Assembly: GCF_025465275.1 (NCBI RefSeq)
Contig: NZ_JAODNK010000005.1
Location: forward strand, 1 to 64,000
DNA from: Nocardia sp.
Lineage (GTDB): Bacteria > Actinomycetota > Actinomycetes > Mycobacteriales > Mycobacteriaceae
Length of the DNA stretch: 64,000 nucleotides
Direction: 5' to 3'
Position numbers and translations under genes: made by a program. Positions 16,529-26,558 of this stretch are shown here, one piece after another; position 1 is the stretch's first letter; each line of letters begins with the position of its first letter. The notes below the pieces were generated by a model. That model did not search any database. It had not been told where the DNA came from and saw only the letters and a list, made by a program, of their open reading frames with translations.

Positions 16529-17725
16529 ATGCCTGGCACCACCCCCATCCCGCACACTGCGGAACAGCACCAAGATCATATGACTATTGCCGGAATCGGT
16601 GCCGTCACCGGGTACGGCTGGGGTCGAGAAACCCTCTGGGAGGGTTTGCTGAGTGGTAAGCCCGCAGCCCGGCTCCATTCAGGGTACGGCCCCGAACGCG
16701 ATAGACACGGCTGGGTTGCCCGCGTGCCGGAAGGTGGCGATCCGAGTGTCGGCCCGAGCCGGTATGTCCGGGCTGTCCAGGAATCGGTGCGCGAGGCCGT
16801 CGCGGATGCGACCGCGCGCGGCTGGCGGCCCGGTCACACCGTGGGTCTGCTGCACGCCATCGTGCTCGGCAATGTGTACGAGTGGCGCGATTTCTATGTC
16901 GAGGATCACGGCCACCGGCGCGCCCGCGATTATCTGCGACTACTGCCGTCCACGCCGATTTCGAACCTGATGCAGGAGTTCGGCTTTCACGGTCCCGCGA
17001 TGAACGTCACCGCGGCGTGCTCGTCGGCCAATGCCGGACTGCTCACCGCGCAGCTGTGGCTGGCACAGGGTTTTGCCGACGATGTAGTGGTCGTCGCGAC
17101 CGATCTGTCCGGAACGCCCGATATGGTCGATCACTTCGAGGCCCTGGGCGCGGCCGTCACCGATGTCGAACCCTTGACGGCGTGCCGCCCGTTCCAGACC
17201 GGCAGCCGCGGCTTCAGCTGGGGTGAGGCCTCCACGGCCTTCGTGGTGACCCGCGAGGCGGACCGCCCGTACGCGGCGATCCTGGGCGGGGCCATGACCA
17301 ATGACGGCTATCACGTGATCTCGGTGGATCCCTCGCACGAGCAGATTTTCGAATGCGTGCGCCGCGCGCTGGCCAGCGCCGATGTGCGGCCCGAGGAGAT
17401 CGCCTACCTCAACTCGCACGGCTCCGGCACCCAGCAGTGCGACGATGCCGAAACCGCGCTGCTGTCCCAGCTTTTCGACAATCGCCCGCTGGTATGCGCG
17501 ACCAAACCGCTGACCGGGCACTGCCAGGCGGCGTCGGCCGGTGTCGAGGTGGCATCGATCGCACTCGGCTACGAACGCGGGGTGGTGGTGTCGGCGCCGA
17601 TTGTCGCGCCCGCGCATGCGCGCCTGGTGGACGGTGTGATGGCCGGCGGAGACGGGCTCACCGTGAAGACCGCGCTGGGCATGGGCGGCAACAACTCCGC
17701 ACTGGTACTCGGTCCCGTCAATTGA
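16529..17725 (+). CDS. Lone beta-ketoacyl synthase (KAS II-like)
   Basis: A 398-residue thiolase-fold condensing enzyme. The Cys-His-His triad is intact: nucleophile in VTAACSSANAG (Cys164), His in LNSHGSGTQQCD, and the Lys/His motif TKPLTGHCQAASAGVE. The C-terminus GMGGNNSALVL is typical. Length fits FabF-like enzymes, but the sequence around the active site and the lack of an adjacent ACP or reductase set it apart from housekeeping FabF; it resembles the single ketosynthases that serve secondary metabolism. ATG 16529 has the SD GGGAAGGA; a second ATG 17 codons later (16580) would also give an intact enzyme. It is divergent from the diguanylate cyclase and convergent with the sensor kinase. 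Substrate unknown. Confidence 0.82.
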   Translation: MPGTTPIPHTAEQHQDHMTIAGIGAVTGYGWGRETLWEGLLSGKPAARLHSGYGPERDRHGWVARVPEGGDPSVGPSRYVRAVQESVREAVADATARGWRPGHTVGLLHAIVLGNVYEWRDFYVEDHGHRRARDYLRLLPSTPISNLMQEFGFHGPAMNVTAACSSANAGLLTAQLWLAQGFADDVVVVATDLSGTPDMVDHFEALGAAVTDVEPLTACRPFQTGSRGFSWGEASTAFVVTREADRPYAAILGGAMTNDGYHVISVDPSHEQIFECVRRALASADVRPEEIAYLNSHGSGTQQCDDAETALLSQLFDNRPLVCATKPLTGHCQAASAGVEVASIALGYERGVVVSAPIVAPAHARLVDGVMAGGDGLTVKTALGMGGNNSALVLGPVN

Positions 17726-17752
17726 CAGCGCCCGTCGTCCCACCGAGCTGCT

Positions 17753-17786
17753 CCGTCATCCCGGCGAGCTTTTGGCCGGGATCCGC
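17753..17786. repeat. REP-like hairpin, copy 1
   Basis: ATCCCGGC ... GGCCGGGATC with the loop GAGCTTTTG, preceded by CCGTC. The same unit recurs at 23928-23960 and 34177-34212. It lies in the 69-bp gap between convergent genes. Confidence 0.7.
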
Positions 17787-17794
17787 ACATCTCC

Positions 17795-19663
<1,869 letters not shown>

Positions 19664-19698
19664 CTATTTAACGGAAAGATTTCCAAAAAATAGCCCGG

Positions 19699-19718
19699 CT
19701 TGGGACTTTCGACTCTGT
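19699..19718 (+). promoter_or_regulatory. Candidate DosR-type box
   Basis: GGGACTTTCGACTCT at 19702-19716 matches the left half of the mycobacterial DosR motif (GGGACT followed by W-W) and fits the second half only partly (3 of 6). It lies 70 bp before the Rv0079-like gene and 168 bp from the divergent kinase start. Confidence 0.4.
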
Positions 19719-19786
19719 CCGCAGCACTCTCTCGCGTGTTGACATAGGAGCGGGTTGCCGGGTTGGAAACGGGAAGTGGGTCGGTT

Positions 19787-20617
19787 ATGGGCACGTACGA
19801 CGTGTGGACGAGCGGGATCGATCCGGACTTCGTGGTGACCACACACGGACCGGTACCGCCGGCAGAGGTGACCCGCGTGGTGCGCGGCCTCGGCAGAATA
19901 CTGCGCCGCCACGGGGTGGAAGGGCCGGTGCGGGCCCGCCTGCACTGGCCCGACTCCGATGAGGGGACCACCCTCGCCCAGATCTCGATCCGGACGCTGG
20001 GGAAGGCGTTCCGGGTGCAGGTCGCCGGGCCAGGTCGTTTTGCCACCACTTTCGCGCTCGAGCGCCTGGACCTGCGGCTGGGCTGCTCGCCGGAGGAGGT
20101 GTCGCGACCATGGCCGGACCCGGCTCGCCCGAGTCTGGCCATGGTCAGCGGCCCGCGGCCGATCGTGCGGCGCAAGGATTGCGGGCTGCGGGTGGCCACG
20201 GCGGGGGCCGCGGCCCGGACCCTGGACGCCATGGATTACGACGCGCATCTCTATATCGATGCCGAGACCGGTGCGGATGCGGTGGCCTGCTGGAGTGGTC
20301 AGTTCGGTGTGCGGCCGCTGCGCCAGCATCGTGATCCCGTCCCGGCGCTGCTCGAGGACGATGCCGCGGCGCGGCTGTGTATGGGCGGGGTGCCGTACCT
20401 GTTCTTCATCGATCCCGATACCCGTCGCGGGCGACTGCTCTACCGCCGCTTCGACGGCGATCTGACCCTGGTGACCGCCGCGGGCTCCGAGGATCGCCCG
20501 CGTGATCGCGGCCTGCAGCCGCGCGCCATGGTGGTGCCGTGTGTGCGCCGGCACGCACCGGAACAATCTGCCCGGGACGCGTCGTTGTCGTTCTCGGACC
20601 GACTTGTCCGGGATTGA
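19787..20617 (+). CDS. Dormancy-associated translation inhibitor homologue (Rv0079-like)
   Basis: A 276-residue protein resembling M. tuberculosis Rv0079 (DATIN), a DosR-regulated protein reported to bind ribosomes and inhibit translation. The N-terminal part (about 15-125) has the layout of the S30AE/HPF ribosome-hibernation fold (RVVRGLGRILRRHGVEGPVRARLHWPDSDEGTTLAQI). The C-terminal part carries the diagnostic blocks LDAMDYDAHLYIDAETGADAV and VPYLFFIDPDTRRGRLLYRRFDGDLTLV, which align with Rv0079 nearly residue by residue; this is the dimerisation domain of long HPF-type proteins. ATG 19787 is used; an in-frame TTG at 19763 is possible. Divergent from the DosS-like kinase, with a DosR-like box between them. 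Confidence 0.82.
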   Translation: MGTYDVWTSGIDPDFVVTTHGPVPPAEVTRVVRGLGRILRRHGVEGPVRARLHWPDSDEGTTLAQISIRTLGKAFRVQVAGPGRFATTFALERLDLRLGCSPEEVSRPWPDPARPSLAMVSGPRPIVRRKDCGLRVATAGAAARTLDAMDYDAHLYIDAETGADAVACWSGQFGVRPLRQHRDPVPALLEDDAAARLCMGGVPYLFFIDPDTRRGRLLYRRFDGDLTLVTAAGSEDRPRDRGLQPRAMVVPCVRRHAPEQSARDASLSFSDRLVRD

Positions 20618-20742
20618 TGTAGCGCGCAATTTACCCAGTGTGACCAGCGTTTCAGTGTGCGTAGCCGAACTTGTCGGTGGGCAGGCTTAGCATGGCTTCG
20701 GGGGATTGACTTCTTGATGCCGAAACGTTGGAAGGATGGCCG

Positions 20743-20787
20743 GTGGCGGATCGCCTCGGGTTCACAAATATTGAAAGGGTGATCTAG
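20743..20787 (+). CDS. 14-codon leader ORF overlapping the uvrA start
   Basis: GTG at 20743 opens [14 protein letters not shown] and stops at TAG 20785-20787, whose G is the first base of the uvrA GTG. The first 14 bases (GTGGCGGATCGCCT) are identical to the first 14 bases of uvrA at 20787-20800, so the uvrA start is duplicated 44 bp upstream. GGAAGGAT stands 5 nt before this GTG, a good SD. Translation of the leader would end on the uvrA start codon, which suits translational coupling. Confidence 0.5.
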   Translation: MADRLGFTNIERVI

Positions 20788-23700
20788 TGGCGGATCGCCT
20801 GACGGTGCGCGGAGCGCGAGAGCACAACCTCAAAGGGGTCGATATCGACCTACCTCGCGACAGTCTCATCGTGTTCACCGGGTTGTCCGGGTCCGGTAAG
20901 TCGTCGCTGGCGTTCGATACCATTTTCGCCGAGGGACAGCGCCGCTATGTCGAGTCGCTGTCGGCGTATGCCCGGCAGTTCCTCGGGCAGATGGACAAGC
21001 CGGATGTGGACTTCATCGAGGGTTTGTCGCCCGCGGTCTCGATCGACCAGAAGTCGACCAACCGCAATCCGCGGTCCACAGTCGGCACGATCACTGAGGT
21101 CTACGACTACCTGCGCCTGCTCTTCGCACGCGCGGGCACGCCGCACTGCCCGACCTGTGGCCATCTCATCGAGAAGCAGTCGCCGCAGCAGATCGTGGAC
21201 CAGGTGCTGGCCATGGAGGACGGCATCAAATTCCAGGTGCTCGCCCCCGTGGTGCGCACTCGCAAGGGTGAATTTGTCGATCTTTTCGAATCGCTGCACG
21301 GGCAGGGCTACTCGCGCGTGCGGGTCGACGGCGTGGTGTATCCGCTCACCGAGCCGCCGAAGCTGAAGAAGCAGGAGAAGCACGATGTCGAGGTGGTCGT
21401 CGACCGTCTCGCCGTGAAGTCCAGTTCCAAACAGCGCCTGACGGATTCGATCGAGACGGCGCTGCGGCTGGCCGACGGCATCGTGGTGCTCGATTTCGTG
21501 GATCGTGATGAGCACGCGCACGATCGGGAGCGGCGCTTCTCCGAGAAGCTGGCCTGCCCGAACGGCCATCCCCTCGATATCGAGGATCTGGAACCGCGCT
21601 CGTTCTCCTTCAACTCGCCCTACGGGGCGTGCCCGGACTGCACCGGCCTCGGTATCCGCAAGGAGGTCGACCCGGATCTTGTTGTGCCCGATACGGAGTT
21701 GAGCCTGGGCGACGGCGCCATCGCACCGTGGTCACGCGGGCAGACCGCCGAATACTTCACCCGGCTGCTGTCGGGTCTGGCCGAGGCGCTGGGCTTCTCC
21801 ATGAAGACGCCCTGGGAGGACCTGCCGCTCAAGGCCCGCAAGGCCGTGCTGGAGGGCAGTTCCGAGCAGGTGCACGTCTCCTATACCAACCGGTATGGCC
21901 GGAAGCGTTCGTACTACGCCGATTTCGAGGGTGTGATGCCGTTCCTGCAGCGGCGTATGGAGAACACCGAATCGGAAACGATGAAGGACCACTACGACGG
22001 GTACATGCGCGATATTCCGTGCCCGGTGTGCAACGGTGCGCGGCTGCGGCCGGAGATTCTCGCGGTCACGCTGCGGGCGGGGGAGCAGGATCTGTCCATT
22101 GCGGACATCTCCGAGCTGTCCATCGGCGGCGCGGCCGACTTCCTGAACTCGCTGACCTTGGACGACCGGCAGGCAGCCATTGCCGCGCAGGTGGTCAAGG
22201 AGGTGCAGGCGCGACTGGGCTTCCTGCTCGATGTGGGTCTGGAATACCTGTCGCTCTCGCGCGCCGCGGCAACGCTTTCCGGTGGTGAGGCACAGCGCAT
22301 CCGGCTCGCGACACAGATCGGCTCCGGTCTGGTCGGTGTGCTGTACGTGCTCGACGAACCGTCGATCGGCCTGCACCAGCGCGATAATCGCCGCCTGATC
22401 GAAACCCTCACCCGGCTCAAGAATCTCGGCAATACCCTGATCGTGGTGGAGCACGACGAGGACACCATCCACGCCTCGGACTGGGTGGTCGATATCGGCC
22501 CGCTGGCCGGTGAGCACGGTGGCCGCGTGGTGTACTCCGGGCCGTATCCGGGGCTGCTGGAGAACGAGGAATCCCTCACCGGCGCATACCTTTCCGGGCG
22601 GATGAATATCGAGATGCCGCTGCTGCGGCGGCCGGTGGACAAGAAGAAGCAGCTCACGGTGGTCGGCGCCACCGAGCACAATCTGCAGAACGTCGAGGTG
22701 AACTTCCCGCTGGGCGTGCTCACCGCGGTCACCGGTGTTTCCGGCTCGGGTAAGTCGACGCTGGTCAACGATATTCTCGCGACGGTGCTGGCCAATAAGC
22801 TGAACGGTGCGCGGCAGGTGCCGGGCCGGCACACCCGCATCAACGGTCTCGACCATCTGGACAAGCTGGTGCAGGTGGATCAGTCGCCCATCGGCCGGAC
22901 CCCGCGCTCGAATGCCGCCACCTACACCGGCGTTTTCGACAAGATCCGGACGCTGTTCGCCGCGACCACCGAGGCCAAGGTGCGCGGCTATCAGCCGGGC
23001 CGGTTCTCCTTCAATGTGAAGGGCGGCCGCTGCGAAGCCTGCTCGGGCGACGGCACTTTGAAGATCGAGATGAACTTCCTGCCGGATGTGTACGTCCCGT
23101 GCGAGGTCTGCCACGGCGCGCGCTACAACCGGGAGACCCTCGAGGTTCATTACAAGGGCAAGACCATTGCCGAGGTCCTCGATATGCCCATCGAGGAGGC
23201 GTCGGAGTTCTTCGAGCCGATCTCCTCGATCCACCGCTATCTGGCAACCCTGGTCGATGTCGGCCTCGGTTATGTGCGGTTGGGCCAGCCCGCGCCGACC
23301 CTGTCGGGCGGTGAGGCGCAGCGCGTGAAACTGGCTGCGGAACTGCAGAAGCGCTCCACCGGCCGCACCATCTACATTCTCGATGAGCCGACCACCGGCC
23401 TGCACTTCGAGGACATCCGCAAACTGCTCAAGGTCATCAACGGCCTGGTCGACAAGGGCAACTCCGTCATCGTCATCGAGCACAACCTGGATGTCATCAA
23501 GACCTCCGACTGGGTGATCGATATGGGCCCCGAGGGCGGCTCCGGCGGTGGCACCGTCATTGCCGAGGGCACCCCGGAAGATATTGCGGCCGTACCGGAG
23601 AGCTACACCGGCCAGTTCCTGCAGACGGTCCTGGACGCTCAGCCCGCCACACCCGCCAAGGCGATCGCCGCCAAGAAGGCTCCGGCCAAGAAGGCGGCAG

Positions 23701-23840
23701 CCAAGGCCACCGCCGAGAAGACGACCGCGCAGAGCAATGGTGTGCCCGCGAAAAAGACTGCCGCCCAGAAGAAGCCCCCAGCAGATGCCGCCGCGAAGAA
23801 GGCGGCAGCAGCACGCCGCAAGGCAGCCGCCCTCCGCTGA
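20787..23840 (+). CDS. uvrA: Excinuclease ABC subunit A
   Basis: The damage-recognition ATPase of nucleotide excision repair; a UvrA dimer finds lesions and loads UvrB. The 1017-residue protein has two ABC ATPase modules: Walker [10 protein letters not shown] and GVSGSGKST, signatures [16 protein letters not shown] and [17 protein letters not shown], Walker [11 protein letters not shown] and [10 protein letters not shown], and zinc-binding CPTC/C-x20-C and CEAC..CEVC elements. The start GTG 20787 is preceded by GAAAGGG and overlaps the stop of a short leader. Unusually, residues after about 950 form a Lys/Ala/Pro tail (repeats of [12 protein letters not shown] type) like histone H1 and mycobacterial HU tails. 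Gene position matches the mycobacterial order. Confidence 0.97.
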   Translation: MADRLTVRGAREHNLKGVDIDLPRDSLIVFTGLSGSGKSSLAFDTIFAEGQRRYVESLSAYARQFLGQMDKPDVDFIEGLSPAVSIDQKSTNRNPRSTVGTITEVYDYLRLLFARAGTPHCPTCGHLIEKQSPQQIVDQVLAMEDGIKFQVLAPVVRTRKGEFVDLFESLHGQGYSRVRVDGVVYPLTEPPKLKKQEKHDVEVVVDRLAVKSSSKQRLTDSIETALRLADGIVVLDFVDRDEHAHDRERRFSEKLACPNGHPLDIEDLEPRSFSFNSPYGACPDCTGLGIRKEVDPDLVVPDTELSLGDGAIAPWSRGQTAEYFTRLLSGLAEALGFSMKTPWEDLPLKARKAVLEGSSEQVHVSYTNRYGRKRSYYADFEGVMPFLQRRMENTESETMKDHYDGYMRDIPCPVCNGARLRPEILAVTLRAGEQDLSIADISELSIGGAADFLNSLTLDDRQAAIAAQVVKEVQARLGFLLDVGLEYLSLSRAAATLSGGEAQRIRLATQIGSGLVGVLYVLDEPSIGLHQRDNRRLIETLTRLKNLGNTLIVVEHDEDTIHASDWVVDIGPLAGEHGGRVVYSGPYPGLLENEESLTGAYLSGRMNIEMPLLRRPVDKKKQLTVVGATEHNLQNVEVNFPLGVLTAVTGVSGSGKSTLVNDILATVLANKLNGARQVPGRHTRINGLDHLDKLVQVDQSPIGRTPRSNAATYTGVFDKIRTLFAATTEAKVRGYQPGRFSFNVKGGRCEACSGDGTLKIEMNFLPDVYVPCEVCHGARYNRETLEVHYKGKTIAEVLDMPIEEASEFFEPISSIHRYLATLVDVGLGYVRLGQPAPTLSGGEAQRVKLAAELQKRSTGRTIYILDEPTTGLHFEDIRKLLKVINGLVDKGNSVIVIEHNLDVIKTSDWVIDMGPEGGSGGGTVIAEGTPEDIAAVPESYTGQFLQTVLDAQPATPAKAIAAKKAPAKKAAAKATAEKTTAQSNGVPAKKTAAQKKPPADAAAKKAAAARRKAAALR

Positions 23841-23927
23841 TCCACGCGCCCCGGGCCGGGATACCGGGTCCGGGGGAGGGATGCCCGGTCCGGGAGTGGA
23901 ATGCCGAGCCGGGGCGAGGAGCCCAAC

Positions 23928-23960
23928 CTGTCATCCCGGCATGCTCTTGGCCGGGATCGA
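23928..23960. repeat. REP-like hairpin, copy 2
   Basis: GTCATCCCGGC ATGCTCTTG GCCGGGATCGA: 8-bp arms ATCCCGGC/GCCGGGAT with a 9-nt loop. It lies between convergent uvrA and the SDR gene. The surrounding 192-bp gap is otherwise GC-rich without a gene. Confidence 0.7.
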
Positions 23961-24032
23961 CGGCAACGGGGATCATCTCGCGTGTGGATTCCGGCCGAAA
24001 CACGCCGGGCTTCTGTCCGAACGCTGTTGCGT

Positions 24033-24824
24033 CTACAGCATGGCGGAGGGTGGGACGGCAGCCAGTCCGCCGTCGATGAGCAGATCCTGCCCATTGATGT
24101 AGCTCGCCTCTTCGGAGGCGAGGAAGGCGACTGCGGCGGCGACGTCCTCGGCGGTGCCGATGCGGGCGGAGGCCACAGCCGCAATGATGTCGGCATGCGC
24201 TGTGGCCGCGACATTCTCGCGGAACATGGGTGTCTCGATATAGCCGGGGCTCACGGAATTGACCCGAATCCGCCTGGGCGCCAGGTCGGCAGCAAAGGTG
24301 TGCGCCAGATTGTGCACGGCCGCTTTGGTTGCCGAGTACACGGAGGCGCCAGGTATCCCGCGATGCAGCGTCACGGAGGCATTGATCACGATCGCGGAGC
24401 CGTCGGCCAGGAGCGGAAGTGCCTGCTGGATGGTGAAGTACACACCCTTGAAGTTGATGTCCACCACCCGGTCGAACTCGTCCGCGGTGACGCCGCCCAC
24501 CGGCTGGAACGAGGCGGCGCCCGCATTGGCGAAGACCACGTCCAGCCGCCCGTAGCTGGTCCGGATCGTATCGGTCAGAACCTCCAGATCGGCAGGGTCG
24601 GCCACATCGCCGCACACCACCAGAATACGTTCCGTCGCAGCCGCTTTCCCGAGGCTCTGGCCGAGTTCTGCGGCAGCGGAGTCGAGCCGGGTCTTGTCGC
24701 GCCCGGTAATGATCACGTTCGCGCTCTCGGAAAGCAGCCGGTGCGCGGTGGCCAGCCCCATACCGCTGCTACCGCCGGTGATGAGTGCGATCTTGTCCTG
24801 GAATCGAGAACTGTTGTACGTCAT
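24033..24824 (-). CDS. Short-chain dehydrogenase/reductase
   Basis: A 263-residue classical SDR that should use NAD(P)H to reduce a carbonyl or oxidise an alcohol. Cofactor motif TGGSSGMG near the N-terminus, NAG (FANAGAASF), catalytic Ser in NASVTLHRG, Tyr/Lys in YSATK, then SPGYIETPMF and the C-terminal FLASEEASYINGQDLLIDGG. ATG 24824 gives the usual short lead before the Rossmann motif; ATG 24836 is an alternative. It lies 69 bp downstream of a MmyB-type regulator on the same strand and is probably its target. Substrate unknown. Confidence 0.88.
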   Translation of the reverse strand: MTYNSSRFQDKIALITGGSSGMGLATAHRLLSESANVIITGRDKTRLDSAAAELGQSLGKAAATERILVVCGDVADPADLEVLTDTIRTSYGRLDVVFANAGAASFQPVGGVTADEFDRVVDINFKGVYFTIQQALPLLADGSAIVINASVTLHRGIPGASVYSATKAAVHNLAHTFAADLAPRRIRVNSVSPGYIETPMFRENVAATAHADIIAAVASARIGTAEDVAAAVAFLASEEASYINGQDLLIDGGLAAVPPSAML

Positions 24825-24893
24825 GGAGTTCAGCATCCCGAGCGTGTGCGACGGCAAACAGTGCGTAGTAAACCCGGGTCTGTCACCACCAGG

Positions 24894-25739
24894 CTAGGAG
24901 GGAATGCCTGCCCGCAGCAGTTCTTCGAGTCGTTCCTGCGTTGTGGTCCCGGGCTGCGGGTTGTACAGCTCCAGATACCAGCACGGGTGGTCGATGACAG
25001 CGAGCGTGGTGGTGTCGAAGTACATCGCACCGGCCTCGGGATGGTTCACGGCCTTCACCGCTCGAGTGGGGGAGGCCACATCGTGGCGGGTCCACAGCTC
25101 CGCGAATTCCGTACTCACCGCACTGAGTTCGGCGATGACCCGATCGAATTCGGGGTCGCCGGGCAGGTGTGCCGCCTCGGCGCGGAAGGCGGCCACGACC
25201 GAAGGCGCGACCTGTGCCCACTGCGCATGGCAGCCGCGATATCGAGTATTGGTGAAGAAGGAGACCAGGCAATTGTGATCGTCGTCGTCATACCCGAACG
25301 CCGCCCGCGTCGCGCTATTGATGGCGAGGATATTCCAGTAGCGGTCCCGCAGTAGCGCCGGTCGGGGTGCCCACGCGTCGATCAGTCTGCGCAGTTCCGG
25401 GCTGACCTCCGTGGCCCGAACCGAGTGTGCCGGTGGCGGATTGAGACCGGCCAGCACGAACAGGTGCGCCCGCTCCGGTTCGCTGAGCTGCAGTGCCCGG
25501 CCGATGGCCTCCAATACCTCGGCGGACACATTGATATCCCGCCCCTGTTCGAGCCAGGTGTACCAGGACACGCCGACGCCGGCGAGCAGCGCGACCTCCT
25601 CCCGGCGCAATCCGGGGGTGCGTCGTGTACCGACCGACACCACCCCGACGGCGCCAGGCGTCAGTGACGCCCGGCGCGTGCGCAGAAAATCCCGGAGCTG
25701 TTCCCGTCGAAGCTGTTTCGTTGCCGGTTCGCTGATCAT
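24894..25739 (-). CDS. MmyB-type helix-turn-helix regulator
   Basis: A 281-residue regulator. The N-terminal HTH has the signature of this group (RTPGLRREEVALLAGVGVSWYTWLEQGRDINVS), followed by LEAIGRALQLSEPERAHLFVLAG. The C-terminal 170 residues are a MmyB-like PAS-fold ligand domain (DRYWNILAINSATRAAFGY, TNTRYRGCHAQWAQVAPSVVAAFRAEAA, TLAVIDHPCWYLELYNP). This group often controls adjacent short-chain dehydrogenases, and one follows here. ATG 25739 is chosen by domain position; the frame stays open upstream through a segment that looks like the remnant of another gene. A palindrome within its 5' part (25651-25675) resembles the core of the long palindrome at 26510-26554. Confidence 0.85.
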   Translation of the reverse strand: MISEPATKQLRREQLRDFLRTRRASLTPGAVGVVSVGTRRTPGLRREEVALLAGVGVSWYTWLEQGRDINVSAEVLEAIGRALQLSEPERAHLFVLAGLNPPPAHSVRATEVSPELRRLIDAWAPRPALLRDRYWNILAINSATRAAFGYDDDDHNCLVSFFTNTRYRGCHAQWAQVAPSVVAAFRAEAAHLPGDPEFDRVIAELSAVSTEFAELWTRHDVASPTRAVKAVNHPEAGAMYFDTTTLAVIDHPCWYLELYNPQPGTTTQERLEELLRAGIPS

Positions 25740-25760
25740 ATGTCGGGCAACAACGACGGG

Positions 25761-25814
25761 TTCGCGCTTACTCCGTGCCGATACCAGTCCTGCCGTCACG
25801 CGGGCCGAGGTGAG
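25761..25814 (-). repeat. Partial duplicate of the ABC exporter gene's 3' end
   Basis: This segment matches 26552-26606 at about 34 of 40 aligned central bases, all differences being transitions plus one indel. On the minus strand it reads LTSARVTAGLVSA, against LTEATATAGLASRTE at the real exporter C-terminus. It seems to be a decayed copy of that gene end, directly before the MmyB-type regulator. Confidence 0.55.
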
Positions 25815-25890
25815 GTGGCCGCCGCGGAGCGCTACCTGCTCAGCGGTACCGGGCAGACGGGACGGTGACGCGACAGCAGTTCGCCGGCGG

Positions 25891-26226
25891 TCAGTCGTGT
25901 AGGTCGAAATACGATTTCAGCGCCGACCGTACGGAAGCCAGTGAATCCGGCGGTAGGACACCCTGGCGGCGGGTGAACCATGCGGCCGGGAACGCCACCA
26001 TGTTGTACACCGCCACCACATCTGATGTACCGGGTATCGCCACGGTGAGGAGCCGCCGTTTCTCCAGGATCTCTCGACCCGGTTTCACCATCGCGACCGT
26101 CACCGGCCCATCCTGGAGAATTACGGCGGCCGTGGTGAGCACGACCACGGTGTGTTCGCGCTCGATATTGGCGACTTTGGCTGTGACAGTCCAGATTTCG
26201 CCTTGGCCCGCGGGTCCTTCACTCAC
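25891..26226 (-). CDS. Probable toxin of a toxin–antitoxin pair (PemK/MazF-like)
   Basis: A 111-residue protein. The GTG start at 26226 overlaps the antitoxin stop by 8 bases (GGTGAGTGA), a typical toxin–antitoxin arrangement. After a short lead it begins QGEIWTVTAKV, recalling the RGEIW start of PemK/MazF ribonucleases, then VVVLTTAAVILQDGPVTVAMV and a C-terminal half unlike standard MazF. Catalytic residues cannot be assigned with certainty. Other toxin families of similar size remain possible. The operon and the RHH partner carry most of the weight. Confidence 0.6.
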   Translation of the reverse strand: MSEGPAGQGEIWTVTAKVANIEREHTVVVLTTAAVILQDGPVTVAMVKPGREILEKRRLLTVAIPGTSDVVAVYNMVAFPAAWFTRRQGVLPPDSLASVRSALKSYFDLHD

Positions 26227-26440
26227 CGGCAGCCCACATTTCCGCAGCTGCGGCCGCCGCGTCCTCGAAGAATGCGACCTCTTCCGGAGTGCGCGGCGTC
26301 GCGGCGATCTCAGCAACTTCGTCCCGAAGCATCTGATTTCGCACGGCGCGGTCGATATAGCTCGAGGCACGGCCGTGGCCGAGGGACCTCACGTGCGCGC
26401 CGGTGTCGTCGGACAGGCTCACGGATAGCTTCATCGTCAT
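26219..26440 (-). CDS. Ribbon-helix-helix antitoxin
   Basis: A 73-residue protein opening MKLSVSLSDDTGAHVRSLGHGRASSYIDRAVRNQML, the pattern of ParD/CopG-type RHH DNA-binding antitoxins (strand, then two helices). The acidic, Ala-rich C-terminus (EEVAFFEDAAAAAAEMWAAGE) would bind the toxin. ATG 26440 or the second ATG (26434) may start it. It is upstream of and overlaps the toxin gene. An inverted repeat 34 bp before its start is the likely autoregulatory operator. Confidence 0.75.
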   Translation of the reverse strand: MTMKLSVSLSDDTGAHVRSLGHGRASSYIDRAVRNQMLRDEVAEIAATPRTPEEVAFFEDAAAAAAEMWAAGE

Positions 26441-26473
26441 ACCACCAACGGTAGCACCGACAGTAGGACCGCA

Positions 26474-26495
26474 GCGGATATGCGCTCATATCCGC
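26474..26495. promoter_or_regulatory. Operator-like inverted repeat before the toxin–antitoxin operon
   Basis: GCGGATATG (26474-26482) and CATATCCGC (26487-26495), perfect 9-bp arms separated by 4 bp, lie 34-55 bp upstream of the antitoxin start. This suits binding by the RHH antitoxin. Confidence 0.55.
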
Positions 26496-26509
26496 AGCTA
26501 GGAGACGCC

Positions 26510-26554
26510 GAACCGACTGCTCCGGGCGTCAATGACGCCCGGAGCAGTCGGTTC
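26510..26554. terminator. 45-bp near-perfect palindrome after the ABC exporter gene
   Basis: Two 22-bp perfectly complementary arms (26510-26531 and 26533-26554; outer end GAACCGACTGCTCCGGG) around a single central base. It starts 4 bp after the exporter stop codon on the minus strand, so it most likely terminates the exporter operon, although its lack of a loop is unusual. Confidence 0.6.
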
Positions 26555-26558
26555 ACGC

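Noticed and set aside
20640..20742. SOS (LexA) box before uvrA
   Set aside because: CGAACTTGTCGG near 20666 has the wrong spacing and a poor second half compared with TCGAAC-N4-GTTCGA.
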